64,000 nt of DNA from Nocardioides luteus (GCF_015752315.1 NZ_JADOVJ010000001.1:1302001-1366000); one strand, 5' to 3'; shown: positions 39,519 through 51,152, counted from the stretch's first letter. Numbers and translations: made by a program. The notes: generated from the sequence alone by a model not told the origin.

Positions 39519-40430
39519 CTACGGCTTGGTGCCCTCGACGGGCTCGGAGGTCTGATCGGCGGTCCGGTGCACCGGACACCCCGGCGCGAAGGTGCCGAGG
39601 GCCTCGGTGTCGAACCCGTGGGGATAGCTGCGGATGCGCGGCATGTCCCGGACGTACGCAGGTTTCCGTCGTGCCGGCAGCAGAGCCACCACACGTGCCC
39701 GCGCCTTCAGCGCCCCGCGCGACAGCGCCCGCGGGAGACGCCCGGGCTCGGGATAGCCGAACGCCTCGAGCAGATGCGGCTCCATCAGCGACAGCGAGAA
39801 GATCCGGATGAGCGGTGCCAGCGGGCGCGGGTAGAAGGTGGTCAGCAGCTCGAGGGTCGAGTCGGCGACGGCACGGCCGCCCTCGTCGTACCCGAAGTGC
39901 TCGGCCTCGTAGGTGTCGAGCAGCTGCTCGAACTCCTCGTAGGTCGCCGGGATGTCCTTGATCCCCATCCGCTTCCCGAGCGCCTGGTAGTAGCGCAGCG
40001 CCGCGAGCTGCTCGTCGGAGGTCGACTGCCGCCAGCCGAACTCCTGGTTCCAGCGCCGCGGGATCACCACGAACGTCGAGAGGACGTAGCGCATGTCGTC
40101 GTTGGAGATGTCGTACATCCGGTGCATCTGGTTGATCCGCCGCACCGCGGCCCGGCCGCGAGGGCTGTCCAGGTCCTCGATCGCCGCGTCCTCCAGCAGC
40201 AGCGCGGTGTCGTCGTAGCGCTTCTGGGTGTGCTCGGTGAACTGGTGGGTGTCGGCCAGCAGCCGGCCGATCGAGGGCACCGCATAGGTGCGGAACAGCG
40301 CGAAGCTCAGCGCCTGAGTCGTGTCCCACGGGAACTCGTAGAGCCCCAGACGCCTCGAGATCTCCTGGAACTCGGTCTCCGGGTCCAACCCGGCCGTGCG
40401 CGCCCGCCTGTGACAATTCAGCTTGGGCAT
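39519..40430 (-). CDS. DUF2236 / MpaB-like oxygenase family protein
   Basis: 303 residues from ATG 40430 behind GAGGAGG. It resembles DUF2236 proteins: WDTTQALSFALFRTYAVPSIGRLL, QMHRMYDISNDDMRYVLSTFVVIPRRW, and EEFEQLLDTYEAEHFGY. Members related to latex-clearing protein and MpaB carry heme, but the function here is unknown. A TetR-like palindrome stands just upstream. Confidence 0.8.
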   Translation of the reverse strand: MPKLNCHRRARTAGLDPETEFQEISRRLGLYEFPWDTTQALSFALFRTYAVPSIGRLLADTHQFTEHTQKRYDDTALLLEDAAIEDLDSPRGRAAVRRINQMHRMYDISNDDMRYVLSTFVVIPRRWNQEFGWRQSTSDEQLAALRYYQALGKRMGIKDIPATYEEFEQLLDTYEAEHFGYDEGGRAVADSTLELLTTFYPRPLAPLIRIFSLSLMEPHLLEAFGYPEPGRLPRALSRGALKARARVVALLPARRKPAYVRDMPRIRSYPHGFDTEALGTFAPGCPVHRTADQTSEPVEGTKP

Positions 40431-40444
40431 CGTGCCTCCTCGCT

Positions 40445-40499
40445 CGATACATAACTGTATCGTGATCTGGGTCACTTGTCGTGGCCTTCCCCGTAGTGT
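40445..40499. promoter_or_regulatory. Divergent control region: TetR-like palindrome, CRP-like site, leaderless -10
   Basis: CGATACA-TAAC-TGTATCG (40445-40462) is a 7-bp-arm palindrome typical of TetR operators. GTGATCTGGGTCAC (40462-40475) fits the GTGA-N6-TCAC core of CRP-type sites. TAGTGT (40494-40499) is 7 nt before the serpin-like ATG. The region serves both divergent genes. Confidence 0.5.
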
Positions 40500-40506
40500 C
40501 TTCGGC

Positions 40507-41601
40507 ATGGAGAAGTCGGGAACGCAGTCGCCCCTGTCCCTCGCTGCCGCCGAGGCGGTCCGGACGTACGCCGCCACCACCCGCTCCGCGCTCGGCACGG
40601 CCGAGTCCCCGGTGATCTCGTACGCAGGTCTGTGGCTGCTCCTCGCCTCGCTGGCGCCGGCGTCGGAGACCGAGACCGGCGAGATTCTTGGGCTGAACCG
40701 CGCCGACGCCCGGGCTGCCGCGCTGACGCTGCTGGAGGCGCCGCACCCCACGATCGGAGCCGCCGTGGCCGGCTGGCTGCGCCCCGGGATCGAGCTCACG
40801 AAGGGCCTGCCCGTGCTGCTCGACCCGCTCCCGGAGCAGGCCGGGCTCGACGCGTGGGCCGCGGAGAACACCCGCGGCCTGATCAAGGAGTTTCCGCTCG
40901 AGATCGACGCCCGGACGCTGCTCGTGCTGGCCTCGGCGCTGGTGGTGACCCCGCGCTGGAGCGAGCCGCTCGACGACGGCGGCGACGGGCTGCTCCTGCT
41001 CGAGGGCGGCTTCCAGGCGGTGGTGGAGACCGAAGCCGCCGGCCCGGTCGCGGTCGCCTGTCCGTCGAGCGAGGACGGCATCTCGGTCTACTCCGTGATC
41101 GCCGCGCCGGACGTCACCGCCGACGACGTGTGGCGGGCCGCCGACGAGGTCGTCCGGAGGATCGACGCGGGCGAGGTGCGCAACCGCGCCTTCGAACCCG
41201 ATGACGACGGTGGCCACGCCTGGACGGTCGACGAGGTCACGATCTTCGGTGGCTCACCCGCCGACCGCTGGCGCAGCCACCTTCCGGAGTGGAGCGCCGA
41301 GGACCGCCATGACCTCTCGGCCGCGCCGGGGGTCGGCGAGATCGCCCGCGGCGTGATGGCCGCGGTCGAGGAGGAGTCGGAGGCTGCCTGCGTACAGAAG
41401 GCGGTCGCGTCCTACGACCGTGAGGGTTTCGAGGCGGCCGCGGTGACCGGGATGATGGTCCGGGCAGCCGCCGCGCCGCGCGAGACGAAGGTGCGGCAGG
41501 TCGACCTGAGGTTCGACCGGCCGCACGCGGTGGTGGCGGTCGCGCGCGGGGGAGCCTGGGAGGGCATCCCGCTCTTCAGCTCCTGGGTGACCCCGGCATA
41601 A
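40507..41601 (+). CDS. Serpin-like protein
   Basis: 364 residues, starting MEKSGTQSPLSLAAAEAVRT. Length and layout fit a serpin. The N-terminal helix region (SPVISYAGLWLLLASLAPASETETGEILG) resembles the serpin SPLSIS-ALSM-AxGxT block. The end has a reactive-loop-like EAAAVTGMMVRAAAAPRET followed by the beta-barrel ending LRFDRPHAVVAVARGGAWEG. No signal peptide is evident. The hinge is degenerate, so inhibitory activity is uncertain. Leaderless ATG. Confidence 0.6.
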   Translation: MEKSGTQSPLSLAAAEAVRTYAATTRSALGTAESPVISYAGLWLLLASLAPASETETGEILGLNRADARAAALTLLEAPHPTIGAAVAGWLRPGIELTKGLPVLLDPLPEQAGLDAWAAENTRGLIKEFPLEIDARTLLVLASALVVTPRWSEPLDDGGDGLLLLEGGFQAVVETEAAGPVAVACPSSEDGISVYSVIAAPDVTADDVWRAADEVVRRIDAGEVRNRAFEPDDDGGHAWTVDEVTIFGGSPADRWRSHLPEWSAEDRHDLSAAPGVGEIARGVMAAVEEESEAACVQKAVASYDREGFEAAAVTGMMVRAAAAPRETKVRQVDLRFDRPHAVVAVARGGAWEGIPLFSSWVTPA

Positions 41602-41609
41602 TTTCCGCC
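41597..41609 (+). promoter_or_regulatory. -10 box of the kinase gene
   Basis: CATAAT (41597-41602) overlaps the TAA stop of the serpin-like gene and lies 7 nt before the kinase ATG, indicating a leaderless transcript. Confidence 0.45.
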
Positions 41610-43067
41610 ATGGATGCGCACCCCCCGATCGCCGGCCGTTACCGGCTCCTCGCCCTGCTCGGAGCCGGCGGCATGGGAGAGGTCTGGCGGGCGCGTGACA
41701 CCGTCCTCGACCGTGATGTGGCGGTGAAGCTGCTGCGCGACGTGGACGACCCGACGATGGCCGAGCGGTTCCGCCGGGAGTCCCTCTCGACGGCTCGGGT
41801 CGTCCATGACGACGTGGTCAAGATCTTCGACGCGGGCAGCGACGACAACGACGTCTTCCTGGTGATGGAGCTGCTGCCCGGCCCGACCCTGGCCGAGCCG
41901 ATCCGGCAGCACGGCGCGATGCCGGTCGACATGGCGGTCGAGTACACCCGCCAGGTCGCCGGTGCCCTCGGCGCCGCTCACCGGGCCGGTGTGGTGCACC
42001 GCGACATCAAGCCGGCCAACCTCATGTTCGACGGCGACGGCCGGCTGACCGTGCTCGACTTCGGCATCGCGTACGCCATGACGGGGGTCGACGCCGGGCT
42101 GACCCAGACCGGCCACGTCATCGGGAGCCCGTCCTACCTCTCGCCCGAGCAGGCCGCCGGCGACCCGGTCGGACCGCCCGCGGACGTCTACTCGCTGGGC
42201 TGCGTGCTCTTCGAGATGCTCACCGGCAAGGTGCCCTACTCCGCCCCACATCCGGTGAAGATCCTGCACATGCACCTCAGTGACCCGGTGCCGCGCATCA
42301 CCGACTTCCGCTCGGTGCCCGCACCGCTGGCGCGGCTGGTCACCCGCATGCTCGACAAGAACCCGGCCGCCCGGCCCTCGATGGACCAGGTCGGGCACGA
42401 GCTCGGCTATGTGCTCAGCGGCGCCGACCCCGACGCCACCGACCTGCTGGGCTCCGGGCAGGCGCCGCGTCCGACCCAGGCGATGCCGCAACGGCCCCTT
42501 GATGAGCCGATGGCGCTGCCCGGCTCCCGCACCGGCGTCCTGCCCCGGCCCGACGCCCCGCCGCCCGTACGCGGGCCGCGCCCGGGGTCGCTGCGGAGGT
42601 TCCCGACCGGCCGTCTCCTCGGAGCCGCGGCGCTCGTGATCGCGTGCCTCTTCGCCGCCTCGTGGCTGGCTGCGTACGAGCCCGCGCCGGCCGAGGCCGA
42701 CCAGCCGTCCCAGAGCTCCGACAACTCCAGCGGCTCCGACAACAACACCGACACCGGCTCCGACGACTCCGCCGACGAGAACACCGACGAGAACACCGAC
42801 GAGAACACCGACGCGTCGGACAACAAGACCCTCAACCGGCTCGACCGGCTGGACCGCTGGCGGGAGAACCTGGAGAGCTGGAACGTCATCGACGAGGGCC
42901 AGTCCCAGGAGTGGGAGGACCAGATCCAGGACATCCGCGACCTCGTCGAGAAGGGTGAGAGCGCCAAGCGCGAGATGGAGCAGCTCCGCGACGAGTTCGA
43001 CAGCCTGGGCAAGCGCGACGGCAAGGACGGCGAGAAGATCCTCGACGGGCTGCTCAAGGGCAACTGA
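41610..43067 (+). CDS. Serine/threonine protein kinase, membrane-anchored (PknB-like)
   Basis: 485 residues. The kinase domain is complete: LLGAGGMGEVWRARD, AVKLL, HRDIKPANLMFD, VLDFGIAYAMT and GSPSYLSPEQAAGDPVGPPADVYSLG. A membrane helix (LLGAAALVIACLFAASWLA, about residue 338) leads to an extracytoplasmic tail that is Ser/Asp/Asn-rich, with three DENT repeats, and then a predicted coiled coil. There are no PASTA domains, so the sensed signal differs from that of classical PknB. Confidence 0.92.
   Translation: MDAHPPIAGRYRLLALLGAGGMGEVWRARDTVLDRDVAVKLLRDVDDPTMAERFRRESLSTARVVHDDVVKIFDAGSDDNDVFLVMELLPGPTLAEPIRQHGAMPVDMAVEYTRQVAGALGAAHRAGVVHRDIKPANLMFDGDGRLTVLDFGIAYAMTGVDAGLTQTGHVIGSPSYLSPEQAAGDPVGPPADVYSLGCVLFEMLTGKVPYSAPHPVKILHMHLSDPVPRITDFRSVPAPLARLVTRMLDKNPAARPSMDQVGHELGYVLSGADPDATDLLGSGQAPRPTQAMPQRPLDEPMALPGSRTGVLPRPDAPPPVRGPRPGSLRRFPTGRLLGAAALVIACLFAASWLAAYEPAPAEADQPSQSSDNSSGSDNNTDTGSDDSADENTDENTDENTDASDNKTLNRLDRLDRWRENLESWNVIDEGQSQEWEDQIQDIRDLVEKGESAKREMEQLRDEFDSLGKRDGKDGEKILDGLLKGN
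42774..42809 (+). repeat. Three perfect 12-bp tandem repeats in the kinase gene
   Basis: GACGAGAACACC is repeated three times without change, encoding DENTDENTDENT in the extracytoplasmic spacer. Copy number could vary by slippage without breaking the frame. Confidence 0.9.
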
Positions 43068-43117
43068 CCTGAGGAAACGGGTGCGCGACCCGGCGTGAGG
43101 GTGCAGACTTCGCGTCC

Positions 43118-44299
43118 ATGACCCGACTCCAGCTGGCCCGGACGGCGGTCTTCGTCGCCTTCGCGATCCAGGGACTGACCTTCGCATCGCTGATCACCCG
43201 GCTCGAGTCGATCGCGACCAAGCTCGATCTCAGCGCCGGCGACGTCTTCGTCGTGCTCGGAGTCACCACCGCGATCGGGGCGCTGGGCAGCGTCGTCGCG
43301 GGTCACCTCGCGACCAGGATCGGCAGCGCCGCAACCCTGTCGCTGATGCTCGGCGGTGCGTCCCTGGCCGCCGTCGCGCCCGCCTTCGCGCCGACCATGG
43401 CGACCCTGCTGGTTCTCAACGGCGTCTACGGCTTCTTCCTGGGCGGCGTCGACGCGTCGATGAACATGCAGGGCACGGCCACCCAGGACGCGTACGCCCG
43501 CCCGCTGATGAACGGCTTCCACGCGATGTGGAGCGCGGCGGCCGTCCTCGGCGCCGTCTACGCGACCGTGACGATCGCCCTCGGCGTACCTCTGGGTTTC
43601 GACATGATCCCGATCGCGCTCATCGGCCTGGCGGCCAACGCTGCCACGTTCCGGCTCCTGCTGCCGCCGGAGGCGGTCGACGCCGCCGAGCACCGGACCA
43701 GCAGTACGCAGCGTCCCAAGCCCCAGCTGCCGTGGCTGCCCCTCCTCCTGGTGGCGGTGCCCACCTTCGCGATGTGGTTCATCGACTCCGCGGCCTCGGC
43801 CTGGGGTGGGATCTACGTCGTCGACGGCCTGGGCGCCGTCGCCGCGGTCGGGCCGGCGATCTACGCCGCCTACCAGCTGGTCCTCCTGGTCGTACGGCTC
43901 CCCGGCGACCGCCTCGTCGCCCGCTTCGGTCCCGAGCGGGTGATCCGGACCGGCGGGATCGTCGGCGTCGGCGCCCTGGTGCTGATCGTCGCCGCCCCGC
44001 ACTGGAGCGTCGCCGCCGTCGGCTTCGCCGTCCTCGGCGGCAGCCTCGCGATGGTCCCGCCGCAGTCCTTCGTCGCCGCCGCCCACATCTCCCCGGACAA
44101 CGCCGAGGAGGCGATCGCCCGCGTCAATCTCGCCAACTACGCCGGCTACCTCGCCGCCGCCTCCCTCATCGCCGGCGTCGCCGAGCTCTTCGGCGAGCGC
44201 TCGATGTTCGTCATCCCGCTGGCGATCTCCGTGCTGATCCCGCTGATGGCCCGCCGCTTCGCCACCCGCCCTGCTTCCGAGGCGGTGAACCTCGGCTGA
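43118..44299 (+). CDS. MFS transporter
   Basis: 393 residues, about 12 membrane helices, with a major-facilitator layout (AGHLATRIGSAATLSLMLGG near residue 62; a cytoplasmic loop EHRTSSTQRPKPQLP midway). It resembles the YbjJ/FucP-like group of small sugar or drug carriers, but the substrate is unknown. Its ATG lies 50 bp after the kinase stop, with a weak CAGACT -10 8 nt upstream. Confidence 0.88.
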   Translation: MTRLQLARTAVFVAFAIQGLTFASLITRLESIATKLDLSAGDVFVVLGVTTAIGALGSVVAGHLATRIGSAATLSLMLGGASLAAVAPAFAPTMATLLVLNGVYGFFLGGVDASMNMQGTATQDAYARPLMNGFHAMWSAAAVLGAVYATVTIALGVPLGFDMIPIALIGLAANAATFRLLLPPEAVDAAEHRTSSTQRPKPQLPWLPLLLVAVPTFAMWFIDSAASAWGGIYVVDGLGAVAAVGPAIYAAYQLVLLVVRLPGDRLVARFGPERVIRTGGIVGVGALVLIVAAPHWSVAAVGFAVLGGSLAMVPPQSFVAAAHISPDNAEEAIARVNLANYAGYLAAASLIAGVAELFGERSMFVIPLAISVLIPLMARRFATRPASEAVNLG

Positions 44300-44327
44300 T
44301 CCGGCCGAAAATTTCCTCCGCCGTTTC

Positions 44328-44362
44328 TTGACTCATTCAGGATTTCGCGTAGTGTCTGAGGC
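44328..44362 (+). promoter_or_regulatory. furA promoter, leaderless
   Basis: TTGACT (44328-44333), 16 bp, TAGTGT (44350-44355), then 7 nt to the GTG. The stretch TTGACTCATTCAGGATTT resembles the FurA operator known at mycobacterial furA, so autoregulation is likely. Confidence 0.65.
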
Positions 44363-46985
<2,623 letters not shown>

Positions 46986-47019
46986 TCTGAGGCCGTACGC
47001 CGCGGCGTACGACCGACAC

Positions 47020-47054
47020 GGAGGCCGGCCCCTGACGGGGTCGGCCTCCTTCGT
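47020..47054 (+). terminator. Intrinsic terminator after katG
   Basis: GGAGGCCGGCCCC-TGAC-GGGGTCGGCCTCC forms a 13-bp stem with one G-U pair, followed by TTCGT. An 18-bp palindrome CGTACGCCGCGGCGTACG (46994-47011) precedes it. Confidence 0.8.
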
Positions 47055-47114
47055 CATACCCGCCGGGGTAGGATCATCGGCCGCCGCAATCAGTTGCCTA
47101 GGTCAGGTGGAGCA

Positions 47115-49586
47115 ATGGAACACCGGAGCGCCGAGCCTCCGAAGGGTCCGACCGGTCCGCCGCCGTCGTGGCGGCCGCCTCCTCCGCCCGCCCCTCCGCC
47201 CGCCCCTCGGATCGCGGCCGAGCCGCCCCGGACCACGCCCAGCCGACCGGGTGCCCGTCGCGCCGCGCCCCGGCCCTCCACCGCCCGCGCCCTGCTCGCC
47301 AGGGCAGAGCCGGCCGCGGCCTGGGCCGCCGAGAAGTGGGCCGCGGCCAGAGCCTCGGCGACCAAGACCTCGGCCGCCACGGGCTCGGCGAACCGGCCCT
47401 CCGCGCCGCCGAGCTGGCGGCGCTGGGGAAAGCTCACCGCGAAGGTGGCACTGGTCGGCTTCCTGGCGATCGCCCTGATCGGCTCGATGACGGCGATCGT
47501 GGCGTACAACCGGATCACGGTGCCGGACCCCAACGCCGAGTTCGAGGTCGAGACCTCGTTCGTCTACTACAGCAACGGCAAGACCGAGCTCGGCCGCTAC
47601 CAGGAGGGCGACCAGAACCGGATCAAGCTGGACGCCGACGAGATCCCGGAGATGGTCAAGCACGCCGTCGTCGCCGCCGAGGACCGCACCTTCTACGAGA
47701 ACAGCGGCGTCGACGTGAAGGGCATCGTGCGGGCGGCGTTCTCCAACACCACCGAGGGCACTGCCGGGGGTGCGTCCACGATCACCCAGCAGTACGTCAA
47801 GAACTACTACCTCAACTCCGAGCGGTCCTACTCGCGCAAGCTGAAGGAAGCGGTCATCGCCCTGAAGCTCACCCGGCAGAAGAGCAAGGACCAGATCCTC
47901 ACCGACTACCTCAACACGATCTACTTCAACCGCGGCGCCTACGGCATCGAGGCCGCCGCCAAGGCCTACTTCGCGAAGTCGACCAAGGACCTGTCTCTCC
48001 AGGAGACCGCCGCGCTCGCGGCGATCCTCAACAACCCGGCCGGTTTCGACCCGGCCAGCAGCACCTTCCGCGGCAAGGAGAAGCTGCTCGGCCGCTACCA
48101 GTACGTCCTCTCCGGCATGGTCGACCTCGGCTACCTGAAGCAGGCCGAGGCCGACAAGGTGAAGGACGCGCTGCCGAAGTTCCCCGCGAAGACGGTGCCG
48201 AGCCGGCTCGGCGGCCAACGCGGACACGCGCTCACCATGATCAAGGCCGAGCTGCTCGGCCTGAAGGGTGCCGACGGCAAGCCGCTGTTCACCGAGGAGA
48301 AGATCGACAGCGGTGGCCTGCGGATCACCGCGACGCTCTCGCCGAAGGTGATGAAGGCGTCGGCCACCGCGGCCAAGACCGTGAAGCCCAAGAACCGCAA
48401 GGCGTACGTCAAGAACGACCCGGAGCAGAAGAACGCCCTGCACGTGGCGACCGCCTCGGTCGATGTCGCCTCCGGTGCGCTGCTCGGCTTCTACGGTGGC
48501 CAGGACTACCTCGACAGCCAGCACAACTGGGCCGCGACCGGCGGCCACGCGGGGTCGACGATGAAGGTCTTCGCCACCGCTGCGGCGATCGCGAAGGGCT
48601 ACTCGCTGGAGTCGACCTGGGCGGGCGACTCGCCGTTCACCACCTACACCGGCTCGCAGGTCGTCAACGAGGGCGAGCAGGCCGGCGTCGCCGACGGCAT
48701 GGACTACGGCCAGTACATCACCATGCTCAAGGCGCTGGAGCAGTCGGTCAACACGGCCTACATCGACATGACCGAGTCGATGGGTGGGGCCGAGGAGGGG
48801 CGCAAGGCCGTCTACCAGACCGCGCTCGACGCGGGGCTGACGCCCGAGAAGGCTGACCCGAGGTATCCCGGCATCCCGAGCACGTCCGGCTACCTCACCG
48901 ACCAGGACGACCGGATCGCGCTGGGCGGCGCCAACGTCAGCCCGATCAACATGGCCAACGCCTACGCCACGATCGCCAACGGCGGCTACCGCCACGACGT
49001 GCACGTGGTGAAGAAGGTCCGCGACCGCGCCGGCAACGTCCTCTACAGCTGGAACGGCCGCAAGAACGCCCGGCACGCGATCTCCGAGGACGTCGCCGCC
49101 GACGTGACGTACGCGATGCAGGGCGTGGTGCAGAGCGGCTCGGGCCAGAAGGCCCAGAGCATCGGCCGTCCGGTGGCCGGCAAGACCGGCACCGGCACCT
49201 GCACCAGCGAGCAGTACGTCTGCTCGTCCTGGTTCGTCGGGTTCACGCCGCAGATCGCGACCGCCGTGCGCTACTCGCGCGGCAACGGCGAGGGGAAGCT
49301 CGACGGTGGCTGGATGCCGTCCTACTTCGGCGCCGACTATCCCACCGAGACCTGGGCCGCCATCATGGCGAAGGCCATGGAGGGCAAGGAGGTCGAGAAC
49401 TTCCCGGAGCCGGTCTACGTGGACGGCCAGGACCCCGAGCCCGGCCACGAGAAGCAGCTGATCGCGCCGCCGCCACCACCTCCGGAGGAGGACGACGGCG
49501 AGGAGTGCGACCCGATCGCGGAGTTCTTCGGCGCCTGTGAGGGCAATGGCAACGGCAACGGCAATCCCTGGGAGGGTCGTCCGTGA
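47115..49586 (+). CDS. Class A penicillin-binding protein (transglycosylase/transpeptidase)
   Basis: 823 residues from ATG 47115 behind AGGTGGAG. A Pro/Ala-rich cytoplasmic region precedes one membrane helix (VALVGFLAIALIGSMTAIVAY). The glycosyltransferase domain has AAEDRTFYENSGVDVKGIVR and GGASTITQQYVKNYYL; the transpeptidase has GSTMK (S-x-x-K), SVN in EQSVNTAYID and KTG in AGKTGTGTC. The C-terminus is Pro/Glu-rich, then GNGNGNGNP. In the first motif the usual HxG is replaced by ENSG, as in many actinobacterial PBPs. It polymerises and crosslinks peptidoglycan. Confidence 0.94.
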   Translation: MEHRSAEPPKGPTGPPPSWRPPPPPAPPPAPRIAAEPPRTTPSRPGARRAAPRPSTARALLARAEPAAAWAAEKWAAARASATKTSAATGSANRPSAPPSWRRWGKLTAKVALVGFLAIALIGSMTAIVAYNRITVPDPNAEFEVETSFVYYSNGKTELGRYQEGDQNRIKLDADEIPEMVKHAVVAAEDRTFYENSGVDVKGIVRAAFSNTTEGTAGGASTITQQYVKNYYLNSERSYSRKLKEAVIALKLTRQKSKDQILTDYLNTIYFNRGAYGIEAAAKAYFAKSTKDLSLQETAALAAILNNPAGFDPASSTFRGKEKLLGRYQYVLSGMVDLGYLKQAEADKVKDALPKFPAKTVPSRLGGQRGHALTMIKAELLGLKGADGKPLFTEEKIDSGGLRITATLSPKVMKASATAAKTVKPKNRKAYVKNDPEQKNALHVATASVDVASGALLGFYGGQDYLDSQHNWAATGGHAGSTMKVFATAAAIAKGYSLESTWAGDSPFTTYTGSQVVNEGEQAGVADGMDYGQYITMLKALEQSVNTAYIDMTESMGGAEEGRKAVYQTALDAGLTPEKADPRYPGIPSTSGYLTDQDDRIALGGANVSPINMANAYATIANGGYRHDVHVVKKVRDRAGNVLYSWNGRKNARHAISEDVAADVTYAMQGVVQSGSGQKAQSIGRPVAGKTGTGTCTSEQYVCSSWFVGFTPQIATAVRYSRGNGEGKLDGGWMPSYFGADYPTETWAAIMAKAMEGKEVENFPEPVYVDGQDPEPGHEKQLIAPPPPPPEEDDGEECDPIAEFFGACEGNGNGNGNPWEGRP

Positions 49587-49591
49587 TCTGA

Positions 49592-49609
49592 GATACGTGC
49601 CCACGTATC
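49592..49609. other. Palindrome downstream of the PBP gene
   Basis: GATACGTG-CC-CACGTATC, perfect 8-bp arms, 6 bp after the stop codon, without a T-tract. It could be a weak terminator or an operator for the SAM-IV-controlled transcript. Confidence 0.4.
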
Positions 49610-49656
49610 GAGATGACGAGTTGGTGGGCGCGCCCCGACTCGGGCAGCATCTTCGC

Positions 49657-49785
49657 CGAAGGTCACGACTGCCAGCGCGAAGCCCCGGCTTGCTGGCGGG
49701 CAACCCTCCCACGCGGTGGGGTGCTCCGGGTGACGACCAGGCCCTCGCCGAGGTGGCGCGGGCAAGCGCGTGCTTCGCCCGGGCA
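49657..49785 (+). ncRNA. SAM-IV riboswitch before the class V aminotransferase gene
   Basis: GGTCACGACTGCCAGCGCGA, AGCCCCGGCTTGCTGGC, GGCAACCCTCC, GCGGTGGGGTGCTCCGGGTG and ACGACCAGGCC (49661-49742) match the actinobacterial SAM-IV consensus. A GC-rich extension with repeated GGGCAAGCGCGTGCTT-type pairing follows. Downstream GGGGG (49802-49806) can pair with CCCCC at 49815-49819 or at 49828-49832, next to the start codon, giving a plausible translation switch. Confidence 0.88.
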
Positions 49786-49832
49786 GCCCTCGCGCGGCCC
49801 TGGGGGAGCCATGACCCCCGAAGGGTGCCCCC

Positions 49833-51152
49833 ATGTCACTGCTCCCGCTCGTCGGCTCGAAGACCCAGGTCCCGCTGCTGGACGGGTCGACCGCGACGTA
49901 CGCCAACCTCGATGTCGCCGCGTCGGCGCCGGCCCTGCAGGCCGTGGCCGACCGGGTGGCCGAGGTCCTGCCCTGGTACGCCTCGGTGCACCGTGGCGCC
50001 GGCTACCTGTCCCAGGTCTCGACCGCCCTCTACGAGGAGTCGCGCGCGACCATCGGCGCCTACGTCGGAGCCCGTGAGGACGACGTCACCGTCATCACCC
50101 GCAACACCACCGACGCGGTGAACCTGCTGGCCGGCTGCGTACCCGGGCGGGTGCTCGTCCTCGACATCGAGCACCACGCCAACCTGCTCCCGTGGCACCG
50201 GGTCGACGCGGGCGTCACCGCCGTCACCGCCCGGGACACCCTCGCCGGCACCATCGACGCGCTCGCCGGCGAGCTGGCCCGCGGCGACTACGCCCTGGTG
50301 TCCGTCACCGGTGCCTCCAACGTCACCGGCGAGGCGCTGCCGATCGGCGAGATCGTCACCCTGGCCCATGCCCACGGTGCCCGGGTCCTCGTCGACGGCG
50401 CCCAGCTGCTCGCCCACCGCCACTTCTCGCTGGCCGTGACCGGCGCCGACTACGTCGCCTTCTCCGGCCACAAGCTCTACGCCCCCTACGGCGCCGGAGC
50501 CCTCGTCGGGCGCCGCGACTGGCTCGACGTCGGCACCCCCTACCTCGCCGGGGGAGGGGCGGTCGACGACGTGGAGGTCGGGGAGACCACCTGGCAGCCC
50601 GCCCCCGCACGCCATGAGGGCGGCTCGCCCAACGTCATCGGCGCCGCGGCGCTGGCCGCGGCGTGCACGACTCTCGGCGACCTCTCGGCCGCCGAGCTGG
50701 ACCGCCACGAGGCGTCGCTGAGGGGGCGCCTCGTGGCCGGCCTGTCCGAGGTGGAGGGTGTCGAGATCCTCCGCCTGTGGCCGGACTCCGACGAGCCGGT
50801 CGGCGTGGTCACGTTCACCGTCGACGGCATCGAGCCCGGCCGGGTCGCGGCCTACCTCTCCGCCGAGCACGGCCTGGGCGTACGCGACGGCCGCTTCTGC
50901 GCCCAGCCGCTCCTCAAGCGCCTCGGGCACACCGGCGGCGCGGTCCGCGCCAGCATCGGCATCGGGACCTCGGCCGGCGACGTGGACCGGCTGGTGGCCG
51001 GCGTACGTGCTCTTCTCGACGGTGACGTCCGGGGCGACTACGTCCTCCTCGACGGCGCCTGGACGCTCGCCGAGGACCCGCGGCCGTTGGTCGGACCGGT
51101 CGGTCTCACCCGCCTCGCCGACACCGCCGGATCGTGCGGCGCGGCGGTGTAG
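49833..51152 (+). CDS. Class V aminotransferase / cysteine-desulfurase-like PLP enzyme
   Basis: 439 residues with a SufS/CsdA-like layout: LDGSTATYANLDVAASAPAL, SVHRGAGYLSQVSTALYEESR, ITRNTTDAVNLLA, VDGAQLLAHR, and the PLP lysine in AFSGHKLYAPYGAGALVG. The usual SufS active-site Cys loop is not evident (near RFCAQPLLKRLG there is one Cys). The SAM-IV riboswitch places it in sulfur-amino-acid metabolism, possibly sulfur mobilisation or a C-S lyase. The exact reaction is open. Confidence 0.8.
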   Translation: MSLLPLVGSKTQVPLLDGSTATYANLDVAASAPALQAVADRVAEVLPWYASVHRGAGYLSQVSTALYEESRATIGAYVGAREDDVTVITRNTTDAVNLLAGCVPGRVLVLDIEHHANLLPWHRVDAGVTAVTARDTLAGTIDALAGELARGDYALVSVTGASNVTGEALPIGEIVTLAHAHGARVLVDGAQLLAHRHFSLAVTGADYVAFSGHKLYAPYGAGALVGRRDWLDVGTPYLAGGGAVDDVEVGETTWQPAPARHEGGSPNVIGAAALAAACTTLGDLSAAELDRHEASLRGRLVAGLSEVEGVEILRLWPDSDEPVGVVTFTVDGIEPGRVAAYLSAEHGLGVRDGRFCAQPLLKRLGHTGGAVRASIGIGTSAGDVDRLVAGVRALLDGDVRGDYVLLDGAWTLAEDPRPLVGPVGLTRLADTAGSCGAAV

